Part shown: positions 1-7,331 of the stretch, piece by piece
Position numbering within the stretch: position 1 is the stretch's first letter
How the letters are laid out: every line of letters starts with the position of its first letter
Source: an uncultured Corynebacterium sp.
Lineage (GTDB): Bacteria > Actinomycetota > Actinomycetes > Mycobacteriales > Mycobacteriaceae
Assembly: GCF_946221155.1 (NCBI RefSeq)
Contig: NZ_CAMIAN010000042.1
Span: 1 to 16,640, forward strand
Direction: 5' to 3'
Length of the DNA: 16,640 nucleotides
Notes under the pieces: generated by a model
What the model was told of the DNA's origin: nothing
The model's input: only the letters and a program-made list of their open reading frames with translations
Database searches by the model: none
Made by a program: the position numbers and the translations under genes

Positions 1-1480
1 GGCGGGCGCGTTCGGCCTGCAGTAGGTGGAACTCGGCGGGGGAAACGCCGAAGCGGCCGGGCGCCCCGCCGACCTCCTGCAGGCTCACCAGGCGGGAGCC
101 GCGGTAGAAGGCGGTATCCTCCACGCCCTTGGCCATCACCGCGCCACAGACCTGGGCGAAGCGGACGTTCGCCTCGCCGCGGGAGATCAGGGCGGTGGCG
201 ATCAGGTCCAAAGCATCGGCACGCTCTGGGTAGCGGATGATCATCTGGGCGATCACGCTGCTGGTCACGCGCGATAGAGACTCGTAGTCCGCACGGTAGA
301 CCGGCATGGAGGCGATCAACTCGATCAGGGTTTCGCGCAACTCCTCGTCGGATACGGCCTCGCCGGAGGTGGACCAGTTATCGCTGCGCACGGCGCGGGC
401 CAGGCGACGGACCTCGGCTGCGAGCTCCTGCTTGGCCACCTCGGACTTCAACTCGTTTTCGGCCTGTTCGAAGGCCTCTGCGTCCCACTTGGAGCCCGTC
501 ATGTCCAGCGCCAAGTTGGCCATGGTGCCCACGGCCGGGCGGTGGACGAACACACCGTCCAGTTCACGCAGCGCGTCGTAGCCGGTGGTGCCGTCGACCG
601 TCAGGCGGGGATCCAGCGGCTCGTTTACCCCGAGGATCTTCTCCACAAGTAGCCAACGCTCGTCGCCGATCAGCTTGCGCAGCTGCTTCAAGTAGTTGAA
701 GGGGTCCGCCAGACCATCCGGGTGGTCGACACGCACGCCGTCGATGATGTTCGCCGCGATCAGTTGGTTCAGGATGCGGTGGGAGTGTTCGAACACCACC
801 GGGTCTTCCTGCCGTAAGCCCGCCAGCCCGTTGATGCTGAAGAAGCGGCGGTAGTTAATCACCCCGTCGCGCCAGAACATCAGGCGGTAGTGCTGGCGGT
901 CGTGCACCTCCTGGGGCGTACCGCCGAGTGTGCCCTCGGCGATGGGGAAGCGGTTGTTGTAGTAGCACAGCATCGGCTCAGTGTTCTCTGTGCCCTCAGT
1001 GCCAGCAGGGCCCTCTTCAATCCGCAGTTCTGCGACGTCGTCCTCGCTGCCCAGCACCGGCAGACCTAGTCGCCCGCCTGCGCCGTTGTCCTCGGACCAG
1101 TCGACGTCGAAGTACTCCGCGTACTCGGACTCCTTGCCGTTCTTCAGCAGGTCCCACCACCAGGGGTTTAGCTGCGGATCGTCCACGCCAACGTGGTTCG
1201 GCACGATATCTAGCAGCAGCTTGATGCCTGCCTCGTGGGCCTTTTCGGCAAGGGATCGTAGCCCGTCGATGCCCCCGAGCTCGGGGTTAATGACAGACGG
1301 GTCAGTGACGTCGTAGCCGTGGGTGGATTCCTTCGGCGCTTGCATCACCGGGGAGAGGTAGAGGTGCGAAACCCCGAGGCGGGAGAAGTAGGGCAAGTGC
1401 TCTTCGGCATCTGCGAAAGTGAAGGCTTGGGCGGGGTCGGAACCGGGTCCGCGGAGCTGAAGGCGATAGGTCGCTGACAT
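1..1480 (-). CDS. treY: Maltooligosyl trehalose synthase TreY, C-terminus beyond window
   Basis: TreY is a cytoplasmic GH13 enzyme that converts the reducing-end alpha-1,4 linkage of a maltooligosaccharide into an alpha,alpha-1,1 linkage; TreZ then releases trehalose. The gene starts at the ATG at 1480 and stays open to the left edge, giving 493 codons. TreY proteins usually have about 750-810 residues, so the C-terminal third is missing because of the window edge, not a mutation. Visible GH13 features are DIVPNH near residues 91-96, the nucleophile motif GVRVDHPDG with Asp252, and the acid/base Glu280 in LLVEKIL. Near the left edge GRFGVSPAEFH matches the conserved late region of the family. 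The start lies 18 bases after the stop of the BRCT gene, with a modest AGAGG upstream, so co-transcription with the upstream glgX unit is likely. treZ would be expected next to it outside the window (inference). Confidence 0.96.
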   Translation of the reverse strand, partial: MSATYRLQLRGPGSDPAQAFTFADAEEHLPYFSRLGVSHLYLSPVMQAPKESTHGYDVTDPSVINPELGGIDGLRSLAEKAHEAGIKLLLDIVPNHVGVDDPQLNPWWWDLLKNGKESEYAEYFDVDWSEDNGAGGRLGLPVLGSEDDVAELRIEEGPAGTEGTENTEPMLCYYNNRFPIAEGTLGGTPQEVHDRQHYRLMFWRDGVINYRRFFSINGLAGLRQEDPVVFEHSHRILNQLIAANIIDGVRVDHPDGLADPFNYLKQLRKLIGDERWLLVEKILGVNEPLDPRLTVDGTTGYDALRELDGVFVHRPAVGTMANLALDMTGSKWDAEAFEQAENELKSEVAKQELAAEVRRLARAVRSDNWSTSGEAVSDEELRETLIELIASMPVYRADYESLSRVTSSVIAQMIIRYPERADALDLIATALISRGEANVRFAQVCGAVMAKGVEDTAFYRGSRLVSLQEVGGAPGRFGVSPAEFHLLQAERAR

Positions 1481-1498
1481 GCCCTCTAGGCTACTTGC

Positions 1499-2296
1499 CT
1501 ACTTGATTAGCTGCAGGAACTCCTGGAACCCAATGATCTGCAGTTCCTGGCCCTTATCCTGTAGCTCGCGGGCGCGTTTTTCCTTTGAAGTCATGGAGTG
1601 CCATTCGCCGACGATCAGCATCGTCGTCTTCTTCGTCACGTTCTTGGCCACCACACCGCCGCGGGAGGCGATCATGTCCCACACTTCGCCCTTGTCGTAG
1701 GGCTCCACGTCGCCGGTCACGCACACCGTCTGCCCGTAGATGGGCCCGTCGATGTCCGCCTCATCGTTGGTCTCGGGGACTTCGTCAGGGGTGGCTACCT
1801 TCGCCCACGGCGCCGGCGAGCGCTTCTGGGTCCTTTGTGGTGACGCCCCCTCGTCCCCGTCGCCAGCGGACTCAGCGGAGCTGACCCAATCCGCGGTGGA
1901 GATCTCCGCGTTCTCAGTACGTGCTGTGCCTCCATTGACTCCGGTGCTCTTGGCAGACTCGACGTCTGCCCCAGCGGATCCAGCCCCAGCTTCTAGGGAG
2001 TAGCCCGCCTGCAGGTTGGTGAGCTGAAGATCCAGTGCGGCGAACTCCTCGGTCTGCGAGGGAGAGAAATTCACGCGGGGACGTTCGGCGTCAAAAAGCA
2101 ATTGGATGTACCCCGGCGAACAGCCTTCGGGCGCCTGCTTGTACCAGCCGATGAGCTCGGTGGCGGGGCGAGCGACATCCGGGAACAGCGAGGAAGCCAG
2201 CGGCGAGCGGGTCACCCGAATCTCCTCGGCGGAGAGGGTGACCTCCGCGCCTCGGGTCGAAAAGGTTACGGGAGTGGGGGAGGATGCGGCGGCCAT
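1499..2296 (-). CDS. Small protein with PH-like N-terminus and C-terminal BRCT domain, function unknown
   Basis: A 265-residue soluble protein. Residues about 187-265 form a convincing BRCT domain (GQTVCVTGDV, then SRGGVVAKNVTKKTTMLIVG, then SKEKRARELQDKGQ and a final hydrophobic helix). This is the type found at the C-terminus of bacterial NAD-dependent ligases and of DNA polymerase III epsilon-like exonucleases. Residues about 8-95 are beta-rich with a GYIQLLF strand and look like the PH-like N-terminal domains of some actinobacterial proteins (weak inference). Residues 100-185 are a low-complexity Ser/Ala/Glu/Asp linker. No exonuclease, ligase or helicase motif lies between the two domains. 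The ATG sits two bases after the glgX stop, and a GGAGGT lies 12 bases upstream inside glgX, which implies coupled expression with glgX and treY. BRCT domains usually bind phosphoprotein or DNA ends; a role in trehalose metabolism is not evident. BRCT assignment is strong; function unknown. Confidence 0.85.
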   Translation of the reverse strand: MAAASSPTPVTFSTRGAEVTLSAEEIRVTRSPLASSLFPDVARPATELIGWYKQAPEGCSPGYIQLLFDAERPRVNFSPSQTEEFAALDLQLTNLQAGYSLEAGAGSAGADVESAKSTGVNGGTARTENAEISTADWVSSAESAGDGDEGASPQRTQKRSPAPWAKVATPDEVPETNDEADIDGPIYGQTVCVTGDVEPYDKGEVWDMIASRGGVVAKNVTKKTTMLIVGEWHSMTSKEKRARELQDKGQELQIIGFQEFLQLIK

Positions 2297-2298
2297 TC

Positions 2299-4503
2299 CT
2301 AGAGCTTGACCTCCGTGGTGATCGGGCGCTGCAGAACCACGGTGCTACGAGCATTGATTTCCAGGGTGTCGCCACCGGCGAAGCTGCGGGTTTCCTCCGG
2401 AACGCCGGTCGGCTCCGCAGTATCCACGACGACGGTCCAGCTTTCCTCTTCACTCGGCTCCACGTGCATCACCTTGTGGCGGCGCGGCAGCGTAAAGGTG
2501 ATCGGCTCGTGGTGGGCGTTAAAGCAGAAGATGAAGGAATCGTCCTCCACCGGACGGCCCTGTGGATCCGGCTCCTCGATGGCCATGCCGTTGAGGTGGA
2601 CCATCAGGGACTTGCCGAAGTCCGCGTTCCAATCGGAATCGGACATCAGGTCGCCGTCCGGGGTGAGCCACGCGATGTCGCGCTTGGCCACGTCCTGGCC
2701 CAGTGGGCCGCCCGCCAGGAAACGACGGCGGCGGAACACCGGGTGCGCCTGGCGCAGGTGGATGAGGTAGCGCGTGAAAGCGTGCAGATCCTTATCCATG
2801 TTCTCCCAGTCCATCCAGGCGATCTCGTTGTCCTGGCAGTAGACGTTGTTGTTTCCGCCCTGGGTGCGGCCGATCTCATCACCGTGGGAGAGCATTGGCG
2901 TGCCCTGAGAGAGCATGAGGGTGGTCAGGAAATTGCGGCGCTGCTTGTTACGCAGCTGCAGAACCTCCTCGTCATCCGTCGGACCTTCCACGCCACAGTT
3001 CCAGGAGCGGTTGTGGCTCTCGCCATCGCGGTTGTCCTCGCCGTTGGCCTCGTTGTGCTTGTCGTTGTAGCTGACCAGGTCGTTGAGGGTGAAGCCGTCG
3101 TGGGCGGTAATGAAGTTGATGGAGGCCGTGGGCCGCCGGCCGGTGTACAGGTCCGAGGAGCCGGTGAGGCGGGAAGCGAACTCGCCCAGGGTGGAGGGCT
3201 CGCCACGCCAGAAGTCGCGCACAGTGTCGCGGTACTTTCCGTTCCACTCGTTCCACAGGGCCGGGAAGTTACCCACCTGATAGCCGCCCTCGCCGACGTC
3301 CCAGGGCTCGGCGATGAGCTTGACCTGGCTGACCACCGGATCTTGCTGGACCAAGTCGAAGAATGCGGAAAGGCGGTCCACGTCATGGAACTCGCGGGCC
3401 AGAGTGGAGGCCAGGTCGAAGCGGAAGCCGTCGATATGCATCTCCGTCACCCAGTAGCGCAGGGAATCCATGATCAGCTGCAGAGTGTGCGGGTGGCGGA
3501 CGTTCAGGGAGTTACCCGTGCCCGTGTAGTCCATGTAGTGCGCCTCGTCGCCGTCGACAAGGCGGTAGTAGGCGGCGTTGTCGATACCGCGGAAGTTTTG
3601 GGTGGGGCCCATGTGGTTACCCTCGCTGGTGTGGTTGTAGACCACATCCAGGATCACCTCGATGCCCGCTTCGTGGTAGCTGCGGACCATTTGTTTGAAC
3701 TCCGCGATTGCGCCCTCCGCGCTGGGGGATGCGGCGTAGTCCCGGTGCGGGGCGAAAAATCCCAGGGTGTTGTAGCCCCAGTAGTTGCGCAAGCCGAGGT
3801 CACGCAGGCGGTCGTCGTGGACGAACTGATGTACCGGCATTAGCTCCACGGCCGTGACACCCAGGTCTTTGAAGTACTCCACGATGGAGTGGTGGCCCAG
3901 TCCGGCGTAGGTGCCGCGCAGGTGCTCCGGGACGTCCGGGTGAGTCATCGTCAGACCCTTGACGTGGGTCTCGTAGATGACGGTCTTGTGCATCTCAATG
4001 TTCGGACGGCGGTCGTGGTGCCAGTCGAAGTAGGGGTTGATCACCACCGAACGCATAGCGTGCGGGGCGGAATCCTCCTGGTTACGCCCCTCCGGGTTAT
4101 CCGGATCGTTGATGTCGTAGCTAAACAGGGAGGCATCGCCGTCGAAGGCGCCGTCGAAGGACTTGCCGTAGGGGTCCATCAGCAGCTTGGAGGGGTCGCA
4201 GCGCAGCCCCTTCGCTGGGTCCCACGGACCGTCGACGCGGTATCCATAGCGTTGGCCGGGGACGATGCCGGGGAGGTAGCAGTGCCAGATGTCGGCATCG
4301 ACCTCCTCCATCTTCACCCGCGTCTCTGCGCCCTGGCTGTCGAAGAGGCAGAGTTCAACGGATTCCGCGACCTCTGTGAATAGAGCAAAGTTGGTGCCAT
4401 TGCCGTCGAAAGTGGCGCCGAGGGGGTAGGGCTTACCGGGCCATCCGACCAAAGGCTCGCCGGGCGCACGCAATCCGCTTTTATCTGACAGTCCGAAAGT
4501 CAT
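2299..4503 (-). CDS. glgX: Glycogen debranching enzyme GlgX/TreX (GH13 isoamylase type)
   Basis: Hydrolyses alpha-1,6 branch points in glycogen or limit dextrins in the cytoplasm, releasing linear maltooligosaccharides that TreY and TreZ can turn into trehalose. Counting from the ATG at 4503 (734 residues, normal family length), the N-terminal CBM48-like region (GKPYPLGATFDGNGTNFALF) is followed by the GH13 barrel: VILDVVYNHTSEGN near 283-296, the nucleophile Asp363 in DGFRFDLAST, the acid/base Glu399 in LIAEPWDVG, and His468-Asp469 in FITAHDGFT. A second ATG at 4512 would add three residues. I prefer 4503 because TAGAAT at 4511-4516 is placed 7 bases before it, as expected for a leaderless transcript, and no SD is visible before either ATG. 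The gene follows the TetR gene directly and precedes the BRCT gene and treY on the same strand. Function is secure; the exact start is not. Confidence 0.96.
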   Translation of the reverse strand: MTFGLSDKSGLRAPGEPLVGWPGKPYPLGATFDGNGTNFALFTEVAESVELCLFDSQGAETRVKMEEVDADIWHCYLPGIVPGQRYGYRVDGPWDPAKGLRCDPSKLLMDPYGKSFDGAFDGDASLFSYDINDPDNPEGRNQEDSAPHAMRSVVINPYFDWHHDRRPNIEMHKTVIYETHVKGLTMTHPDVPEHLRGTYAGLGHHSIVEYFKDLGVTAVELMPVHQFVHDDRLRDLGLRNYWGYNTLGFFAPHRDYAASPSAEGAIAEFKQMVRSYHEAGIEVILDVVYNHTSEGNHMGPTQNFRGIDNAAYYRLVDGDEAHYMDYTGTGNSLNVRHPHTLQLIMDSLRYWVTEMHIDGFRFDLASTLAREFHDVDRLSAFFDLVQQDPVVSQVKLIAEPWDVGEGGYQVGNFPALWNEWNGKYRDTVRDFWRGEPSTLGEFASRLTGSSDLYTGRRPTASINFITAHDGFTLNDLVSYNDKHNEANGEDNRDGESHNRSWNCGVEGPTDDEEVLQLRNKQRRNFLTTLMLSQGTPMLSHGDEIGRTQGGNNNVYCQDNEIAWMDWENMDKDLHAFTRYLIHLRQAHPVFRRRRFLAGGPLGQDVAKRDIAWLTPDGDLMSDSDWNADFGKSLMVHLNGMAIEEPDPQGRPVEDDSFIFCFNAHHEPITFTLPRRHKVMHVEPSEEESWTVVVDTAEPTGVPEETRSFAGGDTLEINARSTVVLQRPITTEVKL

Positions 4504-4510
4504 GGGCACC

Positions 4511-4516
4511 ATTCTA
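4511..4516 (-). promoter_or_regulatory. Candidate -10 element for leaderless glgX transcript
   Basis: On the minus strand TAGAAT (5 of 6 bases of TATAAT) is followed by seven bases and then the glgX ATG at 4503. That spacing would put the transcription start on the A of the start codon. The hexamer overlaps the stop codon of the TetR gene. No good -35 is visible, which is common in corynebacteria. If real, glgX can be transcribed separately from tetR. Confidence 0.45.
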
Positions 4517-5086
4517 ACGGCTAAGGCCGCGCAGTATTGTTTCTACTCCCAGCACTACTTCCTGGCGTGCGCGAGCTCCGGAAGGCACGTCGTGTTCCTG
4601 TTCGCCAGCTGGTCCTCCCAAACTCATGACGACGCTCTGACGTGCCTGGAGTTCCAGGACAGAACCGAAGACAAAGCGCAGGAGGAGCTTCGCGGCGTCC
4701 AGCGCACTGCAGTCGGGTTCGTGAGCGTGCCCTTGCTCTTGGTGTTCTGCCCCCAACTCTGCGCTGAGTTCTTCCGCGAGGTCCCGGTCAAGCGTCCCGC
4801 TGGCTACCGCCGCCAGTGTGATGTCGGCACCGTCGCGTAGGGAGGTCAGGGCGTCAAAAAGGAAAGAACAATAATCTGTCGCACTGCCGGGGCGGGCGGG
4901 CACGGCGGTGAGGATCGACTCGGCGATACCTCCCAAAAGCGCCTGTTTATTAGGGAAATGCCAGTACAGGGCGCCGGGTGCCACGTCGAGGGCGCGGGCG
5001 AGCCGCCGCATCGTGAGGTCGGCCAGGCCGTACTGCTGCAGAATGTCGACTGCGGTACTCACGATTTTCTTGCGGTTTAACTGCAC
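4514..5086 (-). CDS. TetR-family transcriptional regulator
   Basis: From the GTG at 5086 the protein has 190 residues, the usual TetR-family length. The N-terminal DNA-binding domain covers about residues 5-52 (RKKIVSTAVDILQQYG, then LTMRRLARALDV as the helix-turn-helix, then GALYWHFPNKQALL), close to the pattern of TetR itself (LYWH.xNK.ALL). The C-terminal two thirds is a helical ligand-binding region with no recognisable ligand class. In-frame ATGs at 5131 and 5185 are possible starts. The one at 5131 would overlap the start codon of the divergent lipoprotein gene, and the one at 5185 would run well into it, so I prefer 5086, which leaves a 43-base spacer. The stop overlaps the candidate glgX promoter. 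The position suggests autoregulation and control of the divergent lipoprotein gene, of glgX-BRCT-treY, or both (inference). The ligand is unknown. Confidence 0.88.
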   Translation of the reverse strand: MQLNRKKIVSTAVDILQQYGLADLTMRRLARALDVAPGALYWHFPNKQALLGGIAESILTAVPARPGSATDYCSFLFDALTSLRDGADITLAAVASGTLDRDLAEELSAELGAEHQEQGHAHEPDCSALDAAKLLLRFVFGSVLELQARQSVVMSLGGPAGEQEHDVPSGARARQEVVLGVETILRGLSR

Positions 5087-5089
5087 GGT

Positions 5090-5106
5090 GTCCAAGGGTA
5101 GTGGAC
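5090..5106. promoter_or_regulatory. Candidate TetR operator in divergent spacer
   Basis: Inverted repeat GTCCA - 7 bases - TGGAC between the preferred TetR start (5086) and the lipoprotein start (5130). It overlaps a TANNNT-type hexamer for the regulator (TACCCT, 5095-5100, minus strand) and abuts a possible -10 for the lipoprotein gene (TACATT, 5107-5112). Arms of 5 bp are short for a TetR site, so this is a positional inference only. Confidence 0.3.
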
Positions 5107-5129
5107 TACATTGCCGTAGGGTGAGCGAC

Positions 5130-5678
5130 ATGAAGATTCGTAAGACATGCGTTGTTGCGCTGTGCGCGCTACCCCTCGCGCTCACTGCGTGCGGGTCGAA
5201 CGACGGAGATAACGGCGATAACAGCGGCGAGTCGAGTCATGCTGATCAGGCTCAAGAGGCTCTTCCCGAAGGGCCGGTCTACACAAACCCAGCCAGTGAC
5301 GAAGACAAGCAGCAGATCACCGACCTGCTGCACGGGCTGAGCAACGGTGCCCGTCCCATGGACGAATACCTGCATTGGACCATTGACAACACCTGCCGAG
5401 CCGACATCGAGCAGCAGGGCGGCGAGGAGGCCGCGCGCCAACAGGCCGACGCTTCCGCCGGGCAGGGCAACTTCGACGGGCAGCCGGGCCGAACCCCGAA
5501 CATCACCGACATCCAGGACGTGATGGCCGAGGGCGACAACGCGCACGCCACTGTCACGATCTCTGAGGCCGAGCGCACAGACTCCAACCGCATGTACTTC
5601 AAGCGCGAGGACGAGAAGTGGAAGTTCTGCCACGCCGTAGGCACGCCAGACACCACGGAAACCCAGGACGTCGAGTAG
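5130..5678 (+). CDS. Secreted lipoprotein, function unknown
   Basis: A 182-residue protein with a classical lipoprotein signal: MKIRK charged start, hydrophobic stretch to residue 18, and lipobox LTAC with the modifiable Cys21. It would be lipid-anchored on the outer face of the plasma membrane. After the Cys comes a Ser/Asn/Asp/Gly-rich tether (22-36), then a compact domain of about 130 residues with two more cysteines (Cys89 in NTCRAD, Cys167 in KFCHAV) that could form a disulfide outside the cell. The WTIDNTCR and late KREDEKWKFCHA pattern recalls small NTF2-like secreted proteins of mycolic-acid bacteria (weak inference). The reading frame stays open upstream to 4908, but the ATG at 5130 is chosen because the signal peptide begins there and AGGGTGAG lies just before it. 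It is divergent from the TetR gene and is followed after 10 bases by the DUF2567-type gene. Confidence 0.9.
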   Translation: MKIRKTCVVALCALPLALTACGSNDGDNGDNSGESSHADQAQEALPEGPVYTNPASDEDKQQITDLLHGLSNGARPMDEYLHWTIDNTCRADIEQQGGEEAARQQADASAGQGNFDGQPGRTPNITDIQDVMAEGDNAHATVTISEAERTDSNRMYFKREDEKWKFCHAVGTPDTTETQDVE

Positions 5679-5688
5679 GTCTAGGGCG

Positions 5689-6198
5689 TTGAGCAGAACT
5701 TTTAGAATCCCCCGCCCGATCGGGGAGGCAGCGCAGGTCCTCTTTATTACGCTCGTTAGCTTCTTGCTGATGGGCGTGTTGTGGGGCGTGATCCACCCAA
5801 CCGCCGAGCTAGTGGTGGCCACCGACGGTGGGGCAGACATCGCGCCGGGAACCGAGGATGCCTCTTTCCGTGGATTTGCCTATTTCGTGGTGCTGACGGC
5901 GTTGGCGAGTATCGCGGTGGCGCTGTGGGCCTTTCGCACGCGCATGCGGGGGCTGCTGATGATGCTGTGGACGGCCCTGTCCGTGCTGTGGGGCACCGTT
6001 GCGGCCTGGACGGTGGGGGTCGGCGTGGCCGATAAGTTGCATGCCGACCCGATCCCGGAGGACCCACGGGCGGGCGATGTCTTTCACATCCTGGAGACCG
6101 TAAACCCCTCGGTGGGGCTGGTAGTAGCTCCGGCGCTGGCGCTGATTGCCTACTGGATTTCGGCGACCTTCGCAGACCCGGAGGACTTTGAAGACTAG
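5689..6198 (+). CDS. DUF2567-type four-helix membrane protein
   Basis: A 169-residue integral membrane protein of unknown function with four predicted transmembrane segments at about residues 17-37, 62-82, 88-114 and 141-161. The soluble loop between segments 1 and 2 has the pattern HPTAELVVATDGG, and the protein ends in an acidic tail (DPEDFED). Size, topology and position upstream of nadA match the mycobacterial DUF2567 protein Rv1591 (family call from memory, not searched). The start is the TTG at 5689, the only start codon in this frame that keeps the first membrane segment; AGGG lies very close before it, so translation may be coupled to the lipoprotein gene ending 10 bases upstream. No catalytic motif is visible. 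Confidence 0.82.
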   Translation: MSRTFRIPRPIGEAAQVLFITLVSFLLMGVLWGVIHPTAELVVATDGGADIAPGTEDASFRGFAYFVVLTALASIAVALWAFRTRMRGLLMMLWTALSVLWGTVAAWTVGVGVADKLHADPIPEDPRAGDVFHILETVNPSVGLVVAPALALIAYWISATFADPEDFED

Positions 6199-6250
6199 CC
6201 GGGGGCAAGTCGGGGGACTAGCCGGGCGCTAGTTGGGGACAAGTCTGGGT
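6193..6250 (+). repeat. Imperfect short direct repeats between DUF2567 gene and nadA
   Basis: GACTAGCCGGG occurs at 6193-6203 (including the stop codon of the DUF2567 gene) and again at 6216-6226. GGGGGCAAGTC at 6201-6211 resembles GGGGACAAGTC at 6235-6245. Together they form an irregular repeat block just before the nadA promoter region. I see no U-tract, so a terminator role is not supported; it may be a protein-binding array or a local duplication. Confidence 0.5.
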
Positions 6251-6272
6251 TTTAAGTAGAAACGCGCTGCTA

Positions 6273-6289
6273 AGTCCTTACTAGGGACT
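6273..6289. promoter_or_regulatory. Candidate operator of nadA (inverted repeat)
   Basis: Inverted repeat AGTCC - 7 bases - GGACT ending at the first base of the presumed nadA -10 element. The position is typical for a repressor that blocks RNA polymerase. In C. glutamicum the nad genes are repressed by the Nudix-related regulator NdnR, encoded beside nadA; no such gene is in this window, so the cognate regulator is unknown. Confidence 0.35.
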
Positions 6290-6294
6290 AAAGT
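6289..6294 (+). promoter_or_regulatory. Candidate -10 element for leaderless nadA transcript
   Basis: TAAAGT (fits the TANNNT core) is followed by six bases, GGGGGA, and then the nadA ATG at 6301, so transcription would start at the start codon. The G-run directly against the ATG is too close to work as an SD. No clear -35. Confidence 0.45.
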
Positions 6295-6300
6295 GGGGGA

Positions 6301-7329
6301 ATGCTTAACAAAACCATAGAGAGTATCACTCGCGTGGATGGCCTCTGGACCTTGCCGGATGGCATCTCCACCGACGAGTGGGCCGCGGAAGTTCGCCGGC
6401 TGAAGGAAGAGAAGAATGCGCTGATCCTGGCGCACAACTACCAGCTGCCGGAGATTCAGGACATTGCCGACCACACCGGCGATTCCCTCGCACTGTCCCG
6501 CATCGCGGCGGAGACGGACGCCGACGTGATCGTGTTCTGCGGTGTGCACTTTATGGCCGAGACGGCGAAGATCCTGTCGCCGGAAAAGACTGTTCTTATT
6601 CCTGACGCCAACGCGGGGTGCTCCCTGGCCGATTCCCTCACAGCCGACGAGCTGCGTGAGTGGAAGGCCGAGCACCCGGGGGCCGTGGTGGTCAGCTACG
6701 TAAACACCACTGCCGATGTGAAGGCTTTGACGGATATCTGCTGCACCAGCTCCAACGCGGTGGATGTGGTGGCCAGCCTGCCGGAGGATCAGGAGGTGCT
6801 GTTCGGCCCTGACCAGTTCCTCGGCGCGCACGTGCGCCGCGAGACCGGGCGGGACAACATCCACGTCTGGGCGGGCGAATGCCACGTGCATGCCGGCATC
6901 TCCGGCCAGGAGCTGAGCCAGCAGGCGCATGATAACCCGACGGCGGACCTGTTTATCCACCCGGAGTGCGGCTGCGCCAACTCCGCCATCTACTTAGCGG
7001 GCGAGGGCATTGTAGAGCCGGAGCGGGTGAAGATGCTCTCCACCGGTGACATGATCTCGCAGGCCAAGTCCACCAACCAGTCCACCGTGCTGGTGGCCAC
7101 CGAGGTCGGCATGCTGCACCAGCTGCGCCAGGCCAACCCCGAGGTGGACTTCCGCGCCGTGAACGACCGCGCGGCCTGCACGTACATGAAGATGATCACC
7201 CCGGCGGCCCTGCTGCGCTGCCTGGCGCTGGGCGAGGACGAGGTGACGGTGGACGAGGAGACCGCCGCCGCGGCCCGCCGTTCCGTGGAGCGCATGATCG
7301 CCATCGGCAACCCGGGAAGCGGGGAGTAG
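6301..7329 (+). CDS. nadA: Quinolinate synthase NadA
   Basis: Condenses iminoaspartate with dihydroxyacetone phosphate to quinolinate, the ring-forming step of de novo NAD synthesis, using a [4Fe-4S] cluster in the cytoplasm. The protein has 342 residues, normal for the family. The early motif LILAHNYQLPEIQDIADHTGDSL is diagnostic. The three expected cluster ligands are present: Cys107 in DANAGCSLADS, Cys194 in WAGECHVHAG and Cys293 in RAACTYMKMI; HPECGC at 220-225 is also conserved. The ATG at 6301 has no usable SD and fits a leaderless start. nadC begins two bases after the stop, so the two are co-transcribed. In many bacteria nadB (L-aspartate oxidase) lies between them; it is absent here. 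Confidence 0.98.
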   Translation: MLNKTIESITRVDGLWTLPDGISTDEWAAEVRRLKEEKNALILAHNYQLPEIQDIADHTGDSLALSRIAAETDADVIVFCGVHFMAETAKILSPEKTVLIPDANAGCSLADSLTADELREWKAEHPGAVVVSYVNTTADVKALTDICCTSSNAVDVVASLPEDQEVLFGPDQFLGAHVRRETGRDNIHVWAGECHVHAGISGQELSQQAHDNPTADLFIHPECGCANSAIYLAGEGIVEPERVKMLSTGDMISQAKSTNQSTVLVATEVGMLHQLRQANPEVDFRAVNDRAACTYMKMITPAALLRCLALGEDEVTVDEETAAAARRSVERMIAIGNPGSGE

Positions 7330-7331
7330 CC

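Noticed and set aside
2284..3843. Long plus-strand open frame (519 codons) opposite glgX
   Set aside because: Antisense shadow of glgX: the translation is low-complexity Val/Ala/Gly/His-rich without any domain, and the minus strand carries a complete GH13 enzyme.
4908..5129. N-terminal extension of the lipoprotein frame
   Set aside because: Overlaps the TetR gene antisense and would bury the clear lipoprotein signal peptide that begins at 5130.
5703..5708. TAGAAT as a promoter inside the DUF2567 gene
   Set aside because: No start codon lies at the leaderless distance and no suitable in-frame start follows the downstream GGGGAGG, so the TTG at 5689 is kept.
5715..5724. Palindrome CCCGATCGGG within the DUF2567 gene
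   Set aside because: Only 10 bp, inside coding sequence with no T-run; it shares an 8-base core with the palindrome at the right edge, but such cores are expected by chance in GC-rich DNA.
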